Made by a program: the position numbers and the translations under genes. Source: Saprospiraceae bacterium (GTDB lineage: Bacteria; Bacteroidota; Bacteroidia; Chitinophagales; Saprospiraceae). Taken from it: DNA of 64,000 nt. Positions 1 through 8,820 of the stretch are shown here, in pieces. The stretch spans positions 62,001-126,000 of the forward strand of contig JADKBS010000014.1 in NCBI GenBank assembly GCA_016714985.1, given 5' to 3'. Numbering within the stretch: position 1 is the stretch's first letter; each line of letters starts with the position of its first letter. The notes under the pieces were generated by a model. That model ran no database searches. It was not told where the DNA came from and saw nothing but the letters and a program-made list of their open reading frames with translations.

Positions 1-307
1 GCAGTGGGAAAAGCACGCCGAACCCAAGCCCGTCCACTGCCCAATTGCTCACCACTGCCCCAATGAAATTGAGGGCAAAACCAAAATAAGACCACTCCTT
101 GACCCTTGCCGGGACGAACGGCAGCACCAAGACCAGCGAGCCAAGTATGCTGAAAATACTGACCATCGGGGCGAAATAGGGCGGGTAGCCAAAATGCTCC
201 ATGCCCGCTTTTTGCTCCTCGCTGCCAAAGAAAACCAAGGACATCACCCCGCACCAAAGGAAGATGATAGCGGTACAAATCCAGAAGATGATTTTTTGCT
301 TTTTCAT
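1..307 (-). CDS. DoxX-like small membrane protein (3' end cut by window edge)
   Basis: About 102 codons are visible, read from an ATG at 307 down to base 1, where the frame is still open, so the C-terminus lies outside the window. The protein starts MKKQKIIFWICTAIIF and alternates hydrophobic helices with short loops (EHFGYPPYF, PARVKEWSYFG). This is the look of the DoxX-like/DUF4267-type inner-membrane family; its biochemical role is not known to me. The ATG overlaps the TGA of the upstream DUF998 gene (ATGA), so the two are probably translationally coupled and form the end of the ArsR operon. Confidence 0.7.
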   Translation of the reverse strand, partial: MKKQKIIFWICTAIIFLWCGVMSLVFFGSEEQKAGMEHFGYPPYFAPMVSIFSILGSLVLVLPFVPARVKEWSYFGFALNFIGAVVSNWAVDGLGFGVLFPL

Positions 308-942
308 GGTTTTAAATAAGTTTTAGCGACGAGGATAGTCCAGAAGATGTAGCAAAATACCAGCAACCGATTGGCGTAGCCACCAAGTGCCACCACGCCG
401 TCGGGGACGCTTTCAATTGGTGGGGCATCCTTGCCCAGTTGCACACCGGCGTTTTTGAACCCCGAAAACATGACCATCATGGCCAAGGCCATCAGTACCA
501 CACTAAACCACGTAGCATGGGTGGACAGGAGGATGGAAGTTTTGCTGCCGCTCCAATTCTCCAAGCCAACCAGATGATACCCGATGAGCAGGGCAGCCAC
601 TGGCAGGGTGGGCACACCGAGCGCAAAAGCAAGCCCGTGCTTGGGGTGGTTGATGTCAAACAAGCCGCCCATGATGGCGCCAATGCCTGAAACAAAGAGC
701 AAAATCACCCCCAACGACGCCCATTTCGTGCCGACCACGTTCCAGAGCAGGAGGGCAAGGAAGATGGAACAGGCTCCCCATAAGATGAAAAAAGCGGTGA
801 GAAACCCTTTGTTTTTGCCCGTCGCGTATTCGCTCACCATGCGCCAACTCGGCTGAAATTCCGGGCTGACAAAATTCAATATCAGCAGGCAAAGTAGGGA
901 AAGGCAGCCGGAAGCGATTGATAAATTGGCTAAGATTTTCAT
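304..942 (-). CDS. DUF998 family integral membrane protein
   Basis: 212 residues with about six predicted transmembrane helices. The N-terminal part carries the motifs typical of DUF998 proteins: a first helix followed by VSEYATG, and GLFDINHPKHG between helices 3 and 4. The function of the family is unestablished. It starts 5 bp after the stop of the SRPBCC gene and overlaps the next gene by 4 bp, so it belongs to the ArsR-SRPBCC-SRPBCC-DUF998-DoxX operon. The combination of an ArsR regulator, START-like proteins and small membrane proteins recurs in Bacteroidota, but its substrate is not clear from sequence. Confidence 0.75.
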   Translation of the reverse strand: MKILANLSIASGCLSLLCLLILNFVSPEFQPSWRMVSEYATGKNKGFLTAFFILWGACSIFLALLLWNVVGTKWASLGVILLFVSGIGAIMGGLFDINHPKHGLAFALGVPTLPVAALLIGYHLVGLENWSGSKTSILLSTHATWFSVVLMALAMMVMFSGFKNAGVQLGKDAPPIESVPDGVVALGGYANRLLVFCYIFWTILVAKTYLKP

Positions 943-947
943 GCGTA

Positions 948-1451
948 TTACTTTTTTAAATCATTGAGCAATGCCTCCAATTGGTCAAGCGCCATCGTCA
1001 AACCCTCCTTCATGCCCATCTGTACGACGGTTTCCAAGTCGGCTAGCGATTGATAGACTACGACCGTCTGGACGAGGGTGCTTTCCGAAAGCTCATCGAA
1101 CGTGGAGCGCCATTCCGCACGGGGAAGTTCGGGATTCAGGTTGCCCTCCGCATCGCAGAAGCCGTCCCATGCCTTGAAACTTTCTATGGGCTGGATGGTG
1201 ACGTAGTCCATTCGCCCCCAATGTTCCTCGCCTTCTGGCCCGCACATGGCATAAAGCCAGTGGCCACCTTCGCTGAAGTCCATGCTTTTTGTGCGGGCCA
1301 CCCACGGTTTTGGGGCGAACCACTGTTCCAAAAGCTCGCGCTTGGTGTGGCAGTCCCAGACCAGTTGGCGGTCGGCTGCAAACTCCCGGCGCACGGTGAT
1401 GGTGTTGTTTTCCTTGTCCACAAGGAAGTCGAATTGAAGGGTGCTTTTCAT
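948..1451 (-). CDS. SRPBCC (AHSA1-like) domain protein
   Basis: 167 residues forming one SRPBCC/START-like domain of the AHSA1 (activator of Hsp90 ATPase-like) type. Visible family features are the N-terminal strand ITVRREF, the segment VWDCHTKRELLEQWFAPKPW, and GGHWLYAMCGPEGEEHWG before the central strands. Such proteins bind small hydrophobic ligands in a helix-grip fold; the ligand here is unknown. It is a paralogue of the next gene upstream and lies in the same ArsR-controlled operon, 56 bp downstream of it. There is no signal peptide, so it is probably cytoplasmic. Confidence 0.8.
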   Translation of the reverse strand: MKSTLQFDFLVDKENNTITVRREFAADRQLVWDCHTKRELLEQWFAPKPWVARTKSMDFSEGGHWLYAMCGPEGEEHWGRMDYVTIQPIESFKAWDGFCDAEGNLNPELPRAEWRSTFDELSESTLVQTVVVYQSLADLETVVQMGMKEGLTMALDQLEALLNDLKK

Positions 1452-1507
1452 GTTTTAGCTAGTTTTAAAGTTTGAAGCAAATCAACGCCGGTTAGTTTTA
1501 TTTCAAT

Positions 1508-1999
1508 TTAGTGAATGGTTTTCAGCAGGCTTGTCAGGTTGTCAAAAGACATCTTAAACCCTATTTTGAATCCATCGAGCAAATTCTCCAAGCGGACAAG
1601 TGATTCATTGTAAATGGTGATCCGCACTTTTGTCATGCCATCTTGTTCGCTGAAAATATGATCCCAGTCAGAGCCAGGCAATTCCAGGTTTTCATCCTTG
1701 TCTGCAAAAGCATTTTTCATTTTGAAATTGGTTTTTGGCGTAATGGAAGTATATTCCTGCATTGCCCAACGCTCCTGTCCTTCCGGGCCTATCATAGCAT
1801 AAAACCTTCGGCCACCAACTTTGAAATCCATGTATTTTGTCTTGGAAACATAAGGTTTAGGCGCGACCCATTGGTCGAGCAGTTCCGGTTTGGTGAAAGC
1901 ATCCCATACCAGCGAATGAGCTGCCTCAAACTCCATGTTTATGGTTACCGTTTTAGTTGTTTTGTCAACGGCTAAATCGAACAATGAATTACTTGTCAT
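1508..1999 (-). CDS. SRPBCC (AHSA1-like) domain protein, paralogue
   Basis: 163 residues with the same SRPBCC fold as its neighbour: VWDAFTKPELLDQWVAPKPY, then GGRRFYAMIGPEGQERW. The start codon lies inside the 3' end of the ArsR gene (11-bp overlap), which implies translational coupling and co-regulation. The pair probably arose by tandem duplication. ArsR-SRPBCC operons are common in bacteria, where the regulator and a START-like ligand-binding protein are paired. The ligand cannot be read from the sequence. Confidence 0.8.
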   Translation of the reverse strand: MTSNSLFDLAVDKTTKTVTINMEFEAAHSLVWDAFTKPELLDQWVAPKPYVSKTKYMDFKVGGRRFYAMIGPEGQERWAMQEYTSITPKTNFKMKNAFADKDENLELPGSDWDHIFSEQDGMTKVRITIYNESLVRLENLLDGFKIGFKMSFDNLTSLLKTIH

Positions 2000-2321
2000 T
2001 TTTCTCTGATTTTAAAGATTGAAGTAAATTGTCGAGTTGGTTGAAACGGGTCTCCCAGATGCGACGGAACTGCTCCAGCCAATTGTCAATCTCTTTCATT
2101 TTGTCAACATTGAGGTGGTAGTAGATTTCCCTGCCCGACTGCTCCTGGCGCACCAGCTCACATTCGGTCAGCACCTTGATATGTTTTGAAACCGCCTGCC
2201 GGGTACTGTCGAAATACTCGGCGAGGCCGTTCGGCGTCATGGCCTGTACGATGAGCAGGCTCAAAATGGCCCTACGGGTAGGGTCGGCGATGGCTTGGAA
2301 AACGTCTCTTCTGATGTCCAT
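1989..2321 (-). CDS. ArsR-family winged-helix repressor
   Basis: 110 residues from the start chosen at 2321 (MDIRRDVFQAI); a start at 2336 would add five residues. It has the classic ArsR/SmtB layout: DPTRRAILSLL helix, MTPNGLAEYF, recognition helix STRQAVSKHIKVL, and the wing QSGREIYYHL. No cysteine pair of the ELCVCDL metal-sensing type is present, so this belongs to the non-metal group that usually heads ArsR-SRPBCC operons. The C-terminal extension (LEQFRRIWETRFNQLDNLL) is also typical of that group. It is the first gene of a five-gene operon and probably autoregulates through the inverted repeat just upstream. Confidence 0.85.
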   Translation of the reverse strand: MDIRRDVFQAIADPTRRAILSLLIVQAMTPNGLAEYFDSTRQAVSKHIKVLTECELVRQEQSGREIYYHLNVDKMKEIDNWLEQFRRIWETRFNQLDNLLQSLKSEKNDK

Positions 2322-2341
2322 ATCTTTATCATGCAACTAAG

Positions 2342-2365
2342 TGGTTGCAAATATACGTGCAACCA
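2342..2365. promoter_or_regulatory. Candidate ArsR operator (inverted repeat)
   Basis: TGGTTGCA at 2342-2349 and its exact reverse complement TGCAACCA at 2358-2365 are separated by 8 bp, and a further TGATTGCA-like half site follows at about 2368-2375. The site sits directly upstream of the ArsR start codon, where this family usually binds. Assignment is by position and symmetry only. Confidence 0.5.
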
Positions 2366-2468
2366 TTTGATTGCACAAAATTATGCTCAAACATTTTTTG
2401 AATTATTTTTGAAATGGTACAAAATGCAAGGACTGCAAGCCACTACCTTCGCCCGAAATCTAAGCTTT

Positions 2469-3452
2469 ATGTCCAATTTCATCGCCCCCATCGCCATGTG
2501 TATTCTTTGCTTCGGCTGCTCGGTTGGCAATAAGCGTCAACAACCCGCCACCTCCGGCAACCCCATCTTCGAGGGCTGGTACGCCGACCCTGAAGCCCGC
2601 ATCTTCGGAAAGGAGGTCTGGGTCTATCCAACCTACAGCGACAAGTACGAGCAGCAGGTCTATTTCGACGCCTATTCCTCCACCGACCTCATCACTTGGA
2701 AAAAGCACCCCCACATCTTGGATACCGCCGCCGTGAAATGGGCGCACAAGGCCATGTGGGCACCCTCCATCGTGGAGAAGGGCGGGAAGTTCTACTACTT
2801 CTTTGGGGCAAACGACATCCAGAGCGACTCGGAACGGGGCGGCATTGGCGTGGCGGTATCGGACAAACCCGAGGGCCCCTTCAAGGACTACCTCGGCAAG
2901 CCGCTCGTGGATAAGTTCCACAACGGCGCACAGCCCATCGACCAGTTCGTTTTCAAGGACACGGACGGCCAACATTATCTCATCTACGGCGGCTGGCGGC
3001 ACTGCAATATCGCCAAGCTGAAGCCGGATTTCACAGGCTTCATCCCCTTTGCCGACGGCACTGTTTTCAAGGAAATAACGCCGGAAGGCTATGTGGAAGG
3101 CTCGTTCATGTTCGTCAAGGGCGGCAAGTACTATTTCATGTGGTCGGAAGGCGGCTGGACGGGGCCTGACTACTGCGTGGCCTACGCCATGTCCGACTCG
3201 CCTTTTGGACCGTTCAAGCGCATCGGCAAGGTGTTGCAGCAAGACCCCAAAATCGCCACGGGCGCTGGCCACCATTCCGTCATTCAATGGCCCGGCACCG
3301 ACGATTGGTACATCTTCTACCACCGCCGCCCACTGACGGAAACCGATGGCAACTCCCGGCAGGTCTGCATCGAACGGATGTATTTCGATGAAACAGGGTT
3401 TATCAAGCCGATGGTGCTGACGAAGGAGGGGGTGGGTAAGGCCGGGCTGTGA
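2469..3452 (+). CDS. Glycoside hydrolase family 43-like protein (probable lipoprotein)
   Basis: 327 residues from the ATG at 2469, chosen because it starts a hydrophobic signal ending in a cysteine (CILCFGC), probably a lipoprotein signal. The body has five-bladed beta-propeller features of GH43: GWYADPEARIF at the first blade with the candidate catalytic Asp, WAPSIVEKGGKFYYFF, DQFVFKDTDGQHYL, then YVEGSFMFVKGGKYYFMWS with the candidate catalytic Glu, and GAGHHSVIQWPGTDDWYIFYHRR. GH43 enzymes cut arabinan, xylan or related side chains; the substrate is undetermined. It is a single gene, divergent from the ArsR operon. Confidence 0.85.
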   Translation: MSNFIAPIAMCILCFGCSVGNKRQQPATSGNPIFEGWYADPEARIFGKEVWVYPTYSDKYEQQVYFDAYSSTDLITWKKHPHILDTAAVKWAHKAMWAPSIVEKGGKFYYFFGANDIQSDSERGGIGVAVSDKPEGPFKDYLGKPLVDKFHNGAQPIDQFVFKDTDGQHYLIYGGWRHCNIAKLKPDFTGFIPFADGTVFKEITPEGYVEGSFMFVKGGKYYFMWSEGGWTGPDYCVAYAMSDSPFGPFKRIGKVLQQDPKIATGAGHHSVIQWPGTDDWYIFYHRRPLTETDGNSRQVCIERMYFDETGFIKPMVLTKEGVGKAGL

Positions 3453-3613
3453 TAATCATAGCCAAGATGCCTACGCCTGTAAAAGGTAGGCTGATACTCG
3501 GTTCAAGACATCAGTGTTTATGTATATAATTTATTAAACCTTGCTTGGACAAGGTCATTATTTAACCAATTCAATAGAATAGCGCAAAGCTAAATCAACA
3601 ACCAAAAGCCCCG

Positions 3614-6454
3614 TCATTGTTTGACAACGCCCCAAGAGAATAATTTACCACCACTGCTGACCGTTAGTAGGTAAGACCCTGAAGGGTGTTGGTGGATGTC
3701 CAAACTTAGCCTGTTTTCTCCCATAACGTTGGTCATGCTTCCTTGCTGCAGCAACCTTCCTAAAGGGTCAGTCAAATACCATTGAAATCCAGTGTAAATA
3801 GGTGTCGTCCATTCCAGTACAAGCTCACTCACGGCGGGATTGGGGTAACAATGCATGGAATTGGCCCAAGATGGCTGCTCTTGGCTGCTCGTCAGTACAT
3901 CCACATTGTATGCCACCGTGCTATCGCAGCCGTGGGCACTTGCAAAGTCTAGCACCAAAATGGTATCGTTCAGCAGCACCTGCCCAAACAACTCGACGCC
4001 TAATTGCACGGACGTATCCTTTTCGATAAAATAAGTGGGGAACACGGTGTAAACGCTGGTCTGGACAAGTATGCTGTCGCCCAGGTCGGTGGAATCAACC
4101 AGGCTGAAATCTTGGCTTAGCACATAGCCGTTCAGTGTATCACCCAAGCAGCCCTCAAACTCTTGTTGCAAAAACAAATAGGGCTTGTCAATGCGGTAGG
4201 TATGGGTATTGGTGATGACGGGTTCATTTTGGTCAAAGTAAATGGCGGCTCGGTTGTGGATAAGCGTACCGAGCGGCTGCTCGGTTCGAGGCCGGATGCT
4301 GAATTTCACAAAGCCGTGCGAGGCAGCCTCGTTGGTAGTGCTGTCGGGCAATTGGATGGGGTCGAAGCGGAACTGCAAGGTGCCGTTTTGAAGTATTTGC
4401 CAATCAAAAGGATGGCTGGCCGAAAGCGGTGCTACGGTTAACGGGTCGAGGAGTGCCGAGAGCGTGTCGAGGAGCATGACCCTAAAGGCGGTGTCGGTAC
4501 CTGTGTTTTGAAACTTGATGACGTATTTGATGGTCGAATCAGGATGTATCACCCAATCACCGTCACGGGGCTGTGGTATGGCAGTCTTTTCGTTGGGGTC
4601 GTAGCTAGCCTGTACGATGCGACAGTCCTGCTCAAAATAGGGGACGTCGGCCAAGATTGGCGGTGTGTAAGCACAAATGGTATTGGGAAGGGCGGATACT
4701 TGGGCACAGCGCCGATCGCCGATTTGCGTTTCGCAGTCCAGTGAGAATATAATGTTGATGGTGCCGCACTCGTTTGGTGATAGGTCGCCAAGTTGAAAAC
4801 TAATCGTATTCTCAATGACGGATTCCGGCAAAACACTTGCCAGCAAAAACTGCATATTGGAATCGAGTGTGACCTGCAAGGAGGCATCCTGCGCTGGCGC
4901 TGTGCCGTAATTGCAATAATTGACTATATAATAATTGCCACTGCATCGCCGCAGGAAGGGCGTTGAAATATCCACCCACATCAAGGGGCAGTCGGCCACC
5001 TGCTGCACGGGAAGGTCGAGATGGACGGTGTCGGCCCCGTTGAAGGCAACCAGCAGGGAGTCGTCGCAGACCGCAAAATAAGGGTGCATATACCCGGTGT
5101 TCACCCGCAGGATGGCAGAGTCCCGCTTTACGCCCGCCGAGTATTCGCCCATTGAATCGGTGGGAAAATAGTAAGTACCGAGGTCGTCCGTTACTTCCAC
5201 CAAAGCATCCGGCCAACCCGGTTCTGTGGGGTCGAGGGAGCAGTCGTCGGTTTCATCCGAAAACACCTTGCCCAACACATGAAATGGGAAAAAAACATCA
5301 TCGGCGGAGAGTTTTAGCAAAAAATTATCGCTGACACTGAAATCACCGATGCGCCCGCCCACCACGATACTGCCGTCCGCCAATTCGATGGCATAACCAA
5401 TGTAAATGAACCAAGCAGAAAGGTTGGGATCGGTATCCGCCCGGATAATGCGCTGCCCCAACAACTCGCCATTGGGGTTCAAAACTTCAAAGTAAAAATA
5501 ATCGGGGTTGGGCTGCGGGGCATTGATGTCTGTTTTCCGGCAGACCAGCAGGTTGCCATTGGCCAGGCCTTTAACCAAATCCACATAAACCGAGGGCTGT
5601 CCGACGATGTCGTGGAAATTTTTCGTCCAGACAATATTCCCCTGCAAGTCAATTTTCACGATGTATTTGGCAAATATGGCATAGCAAAAATCCCCGGCAG
5701 GGGCCATACGGAAGAGGTTGCCGTAGCCTGTGGCCTGAAAGCCGCCAGGTAGGTCAAACTCATGATAATCCTCTTTTTGCAGGCTCCCATTGGAGTCAAT
5801 TTTATAGAGCCACAATTTTGACACCGCCGTATCGGAGTTTGGGTAAAAATTTCCCTGAAACGCACAGAGTAGGCCGCCATCGGAAGTTGGGACGTAAATA
5901 GGAGCGGCACCACCGTGCTCGGTTAGGTTGAAATAGGTTGAGTCCCAAACGATGCTGCCATCTGCCTCCAATCGGACGATTTGGATAGGGTAATTGGAGA
6001 AAAATGGCTTTGAAAACAGGTCCACTCCGCCGAGCGGGTTCGGCAGCAGGTAATCCACGTCGTAAGGGTACGCAAAACCGGGCTGCTGCGTCAACTGGAG
6101 GGAGTCACCAACATGGAAATAGTAGTCATGGTTGGCATAATCGCTGGCAAAAATCCAATCACCATTGGGGGTTTGGATGGAAAAATAGTCAGCCGCCGCT
6201 TGGTTATTTATGTCGAAGGTGGTGGAGTCCACCTGCAGCACCACCCCATCGGGTGAGATTTGGGTGAGCAGTATCCGCGGTGCAACCGCACCGAACTGGG
6301 TGGAGACCGTGACGAAATTGCCGATGGGGTCTTGACCAAGGGCAGTCAATCTTTCCCCGTTGTTGCCAGGGAAGAATTGGGTGTACCACTGTTGAGCTGA
6401 AACTTCTGTGCAGACAGCAAAAATAGTCGAGAACGCAACGAGGAAAATCCGCAT
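3614..6454 (-). CDS. Large secreted protein with DUF7619-like domain and T9SS sorting domain
   Basis: 946 residues. A signal peptide (MRIFLVAFSTIFAVCTEVSAQ) is followed by about 400 residues of repeated beta-rich segments (NGDWIFASDY, GGLLCAFQG, GNLLVCRK), probably a propeller. Next come SdrD/DUF11-like Ig-fold segments, and a DUF7619-type region starting SYDPNEKTAIP with KYVIKFQNTGTDTAF and RAAIYFDQNEPVITN. The C-terminus (CYPNPAVSELVLEW ... GSYLLTVSSGGKLFSWGVVKQ) is a T9SS type A sorting domain, so the protein is exported across the outer membrane and likely attached to the cell surface. The binding target is unknown. It is monocistronic, convergent with the GH43 gene. Confidence 0.85.
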   Translation of the reverse strand: MRIFLVAFSTIFAVCTEVSAQQWYTQFFPGNNGERLTALGQDPIGNFVTVSTQFGAVAPRILLTQISPDGVVLQVDSTTFDINNQAAADYFSIQTPNGDWIFASDYANHDYYFHVGDSLQLTQQPGFAYPYDVDYLLPNPLGGVDLFSKPFFSNYPIQIVRLEADGSIVWDSTYFNLTEHGGAAPIYVPTSDGGLLCAFQGNFYPNSDTAVSKLWLYKIDSNGSLQKEDYHEFDLPGGFQATGYGNLFRMAPAGDFCYAIFAKYIVKIDLQGNIVWTKNFHDIVGQPSVYVDLVKGLANGNLLVCRKTDINAPQPNPDYFYFEVLNPNGELLGQRIIRADTDPNLSAWFIYIGYAIELADGSIVVGGRIGDFSVSDNFLLKLSADDVFFPFHVLGKVFSDETDDCSLDPTEPGWPDALVEVTDDLGTYYFPTDSMGEYSAGVKRDSAILRVNTGYMHPYFAVCDDSLLVAFNGADTVHLDLPVQQVADCPLMWVDISTPFLRRCSGNYYIVNYCNYGTAPAQDASLQVTLDSNMQFLLASVLPESVIENTISFQLGDLSPNECGTINIIFSLDCETQIGDRRCAQVSALPNTICAYTPPILADVPYFEQDCRIVQASYDPNEKTAIPQPRDGDWVIHPDSTIKYVIKFQNTGTDTAFRVMLLDTLSALLDPLTVAPLSASHPFDWQILQNGTLQFRFDPIQLPDSTTNEAASHGFVKFSIRPRTEQPLGTLIHNRAAIYFDQNEPVITNTHTYRIDKPYLFLQQEFEGCLGDTLNGYVLSQDFSLVDSTDLGDSILVQTSVYTVFPTYFIEKDTSVQLGVELFGQVLLNDTILVLDFASAHGCDSTVAYNVDVLTSSQEQPSWANSMHCYPNPAVSELVLEWTTPIYTGFQWYLTDPLGRLLQQGSMTNVMGENRLSLDIHQHPSGSYLLTVSSGGKLFSWGVVKQ

Positions 6455-6798
6455 GGTGTATTGATTGATTTAATGATGTCTTAATTCGAAAAATTGCCGA
6501 CTATAATGGACGGCTGTATCAGCTTCCTTCTCTTCGAAAGTGCCATAATCCTAAACACTGGTTTAACAGTGCAATGGTTTTAGCTACAAAGATATTGTTT
6601 GGTTGTGAGGGTGGGATGTTTTGTGAATACTGAGATATATAGATATTTGATTCAAATCTGTTCTCCCCTTTGGGAGAGACAGCGAACCATTGCATCTGTT
6701 TATGATAGGAAAGGCCTTGTAGCAGCGTAGTAAAAATAGGCTATCCCAAAACATTTTTGCCTCAAAACTTGTATCCTTCCCGAAAAATCAACTTCCGC
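6455..6798. other. Intergenic region, divergent promoters
   Basis: About 340 bp between the T9SS protein gene and the Crp-like gene, which are transcribed away from each other, so it must hold both promoters. AT-rich stretches are visible near 6575-6665. I see no repeat, RNA gene or clear operator. An upstream in-frame ATG at 6757 would add 14 residues to the regulator. Confidence 0.5.
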
Positions 6799-7377
6799 AT
6801 GATTCGCCAGCACATTGAAGCCAAGATTGGGAAACCACTCACCGACGAGGAATTTGACTACTTCTCCAAACTGCTGCGCCACAAATCGGTGGGGCCGAAG
6901 GAAGTGCTCATCCATGCTGGCGACCGTTGCAGCAAGCTCTATTTCGTGGAAAAAGGGGCGCTCCACTCCTTCCTCACCGATGATGCGGGCAATGCCCACG
7001 TGGTGCAACTGGCCTTCGAGGGGCATTGGATTTCGGACATGTACAGCTTCCACATGGACAAGCCCGCACTTTTCACCGTGGAGACCTTGGAGCATTGCGA
7101 GCTGATTGTCTTTGAAAAAACCGCCATTGCCGAAGCCTGCGACAAGCTGCAAAAGATTGAGCGCTTCTTCCGCATCTTGGCGCAAAACGCCTACGCCGCC
7201 GCCCAGTACCGCATCGCCCGAAGCTTCAGCGCCGACACCGAGGCTCGTTACTTGGAACTCATTGCGAAGCACACCGACATCGTGCAGCGGGTGCCGCAGT
7301 TCCTCATCGCCTCGTACCTGGGGGTGAAGCCGCAGTCCCTCAGCCGCATTCGCAAGCAGATGGCCGAACGGCGCTGA
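6799..7377 (+). CDS. Crp/Fnr-family transcriptional regulator
   Basis: 192 residues from ATG 6799 (MIRQHIEAKIG), the usual length for the short Crp-like regulators of Bacteroidota. The cyclic-nucleotide-binding fold is visible (EVLIHAGDRCSKLYFVEKGAL, then DEAGN-like DDAGNAHVVQLAFEGHW), followed by the long dimer helix (QKIERFFRILAQNAYAAAQYRI) and a C-terminal helix-turn-helix with recognition helix VKPQSLSRIRKQM. The strict cAMP-binding RxS motif is not evident, so the effector is unknown. It precedes two YceI genes on the same strand and could regulate them; that is inference from order only. Confidence 0.85.
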   Translation: MIRQHIEAKIGKPLTDEEFDYFSKLLRHKSVGPKEVLIHAGDRCSKLYFVEKGALHSFLTDDAGNAHVVQLAFEGHWISDMYSFHMDKPALFTVETLEHCELIVFEKTAIAEACDKLQKIERFFRILAQNAYAAAQYRIARSFSADTEARYLELIAKHTDIVQRVPQFLIASYLGVKPQSLSRIRKQMAERR

Positions 7378-7466
7378 GAACCTGCTTTTGAACGAAGTTA
7401 ACATAAGTGAATGACGCCTTCCCTACCCTACCCACATCTTTGCACCAGCAAAATCAAAAATCGGCA

Positions 7467-8003
7467 ATGGCCAATACAACAAAATGGGTACTCGACCCAG
7501 CGCACAGCGAAATCAATTTCACGGTTCGGCACATGATGATTGCCAAGGTAAAGGGCAGTTTCAAAAGCTGCGAGGCCACTGTGCTGTCTGACGGCGAAGA
7601 TTTCCGCAAGGCGGAAGTTGAGGTGAAAATCGACGCCGCCAGCCTCAGCACCAGCCAAGCCGACCGGGACGCCCATTTGCGCAGTGCCGATTTTTTTGAC
7701 GTGGAAAACCACCCGACCATCACCTTCGTGGGCGGTTCCTGCTGCCGCTTCGACCCCGAAAACTATCGGTTAGCAGGCAACCTGACCATCCGGGGCGTGA
7801 CAAGGGAAGTGTCCCTCAGCGTGGAGTTCGGCGGGGTGGGCAAAGACCCTTGGGGCAACGAGAAAGCGGGCTTTTCTATCACGGGCATCGTGAACCGCAA
7901 GGACTACGGCCTCGTCTGGAACGCCCCCCTCGAAGCGGGCGGGGTGCTCGTCAGCGACGAGGTGCACATCGAATGCGAGGTGCAGTTTGTGAAGCAAGCT
8001 TAG
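7467..8003 (+). CDS. YceI-family lipid-binding protein, cytoplasmic form
   Basis: 178 residues from ATG 7467 (MANTTKWVLDPAHSEINFTV). YceI hallmarks are WVLDPAHSEINFTVRHMM at the start, DRDAHLRSADFFDVENHPTITF in the middle and NRKDYGLVWNAPLEAGGVLVSDEVHI at the end. The fold is an elongated lipocalin-like beta-barrel that binds polyprenoid or other lipids. There is no signal peptide, unlike the next gene. It lies 89 bp after the Crp-like regulator and about 100 bp before a second YceI gene. Confidence 0.9.
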   Translation: MANTTKWVLDPAHSEINFTVRHMMIAKVKGSFKSCEATVLSDGEDFRKAEVEVKIDAASLSTSQADRDAHLRSADFFDVENHPTITFVGGSCCRFDPENYRLAGNLTIRGVTREVSLSVEFGGVGKDPWGNEKAGFSITGIVNRKDYGLVWNAPLEAGGVLVSDEVHIECEVQFVKQA

Positions 8004-8078
8004 TCATTAGTCATTTACAGTCATTGGTCATTTTGCTATTTACCTCAATGACCCAATGACAAATGGCAAATGACATTT
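8003..8078. repeat. Short ATTGGTCATT-type repeat cluster
   Basis: The spacer between the two YceI genes contains CATTAGTCATT, CAGTCATTGGTCATT and the inverted forms CAATGACCCAATGAC and GGCAAATGACATT. The same TCATTGGTCATT / AATGACCAATGA words occur in both flanks of the four-helix-bundle gene near 55.4 and 55.9 kb. It appears to be a dispersed intergenic repeat with hairpin potential. Confidence 0.55.
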
Positions 8079-8105
8079 TAATAATTCACCATTTTAATTC
8101 TCAAC

Positions 8106-8684
8106 ATGAAAAATTTGTTTTTTCTTTCAATCCTGGCCATCGCTGCCTTTGCTTTCACCACTGTGAGCGACTACACCGTGGACACTGCTGCCAGCAACGT
8201 CGCCTGGACAGGCGAAAAAGTGACCGGCAAGCACACCGGCAACGTTAAGCTCAAAAGCGGCTCGCTCCAAATGCAGGACGGCGTGCTCAAGGGCGGTTCC
8301 TTCGAAATTGACATGAACAGCATCACTTGCACAGACCTCGAAGGTGAGTACAATAACAAACTGATAGGCCACCTCAAATCGGATGATTTCTTCGGCGTAG
8401 CCAACCACCCGACTTCCAAGTTCGTCATCACCCGTGCCATCCCAACGGACACCAAAGGCAATTACAAGGTCATTGGCAACTTGACCATCAAGGAAACCAC
8501 GAAGGAAATCAAGTTCTTTGCGAACGTGAACACTGCCAGCGGCAAGCCAACCGCCACGGGTAAAATCACGATTGACCGTTCTGAGTTCAACGTGAAGTAT
8601 GGCTCTGGCTCTTTCTTTGACGGCCTTGGCGACAAGACCATCTATGATGAGTTCGACCTCAACGTGACGTTGGTGAGCAAGTAA
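8106..8684 (+). CDS. YceI-family protein, secreted form
   Basis: 192 residues with a signal peptide (MKNLFFLSILAIAAFAFTTVS). The mature part begins with DYTVDTAASNVAWTGEKVTGKHTG, the variant seen in exported Bacteroidota YceI proteins, followed by GHLKSDDFFGVANHPTSKFVI and NLTIKETTKEIKFFANV. It is predicted to bind an isoprenoid or similar lipid in the periplasm. It is a distant paralogue of the upstream gene, with a different N-terminal signature and export signal. The two are in the same orientation but separated by a repeat-bearing spacer. Confidence 0.88.
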   Translation: MKNLFFLSILAIAAFAFTTVSDYTVDTAASNVAWTGEKVTGKHTGNVKLKSGSLQMQDGVLKGGSFEIDMNSITCTDLEGEYNNKLIGHLKSDDFFGVANHPTSKFVITRAIPTDTKGNYKVIGNLTIKETTKEIKFFANVNTASGKPTATGKITIDRSEFNVKYGSGSFFDGLGDKTIYDEFDLNVTLVSK

Positions 8685-8694
8685 TTACCAGTGA

Positions 8695-8792
8695 ATAGAC
8701 TTTAGATTTTAGACAATAGACTTTAGATAGGGCTGAACCGATTGCCATCTAAAGTCTATTGTCTAAAGTCTATTGTCTAAAGTCTAAAGTCT
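8695..8792. repeat. Inverted and tandem repeat with TAGACTTTAGA / TCTAAAGTCTA units
   Basis: The left arm 8695-8728 carries ATAGACTTTAGA twice; the right arm 8747-8792 carries TCTAAAGTCTATTG repeated, and the two arms are reverse complements around a loop of about 18 bp. This gives a long AT-rich hairpin between the YceI gene and the dioxygenase gene. It could act as a transcription terminator or be a miniature repetitive element. Confidence 0.6.
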
Positions 8793-8820
8793 CTCAATGC
8801 CACAATCGTAAATCTACGAC

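Noticed and set aside
2460..3323. 287-codon frame antisense to the GH43 gene
   Set aside because: The GH43 reading shows clear family motifs; the antisense frame is a GC-rich codon shadow.
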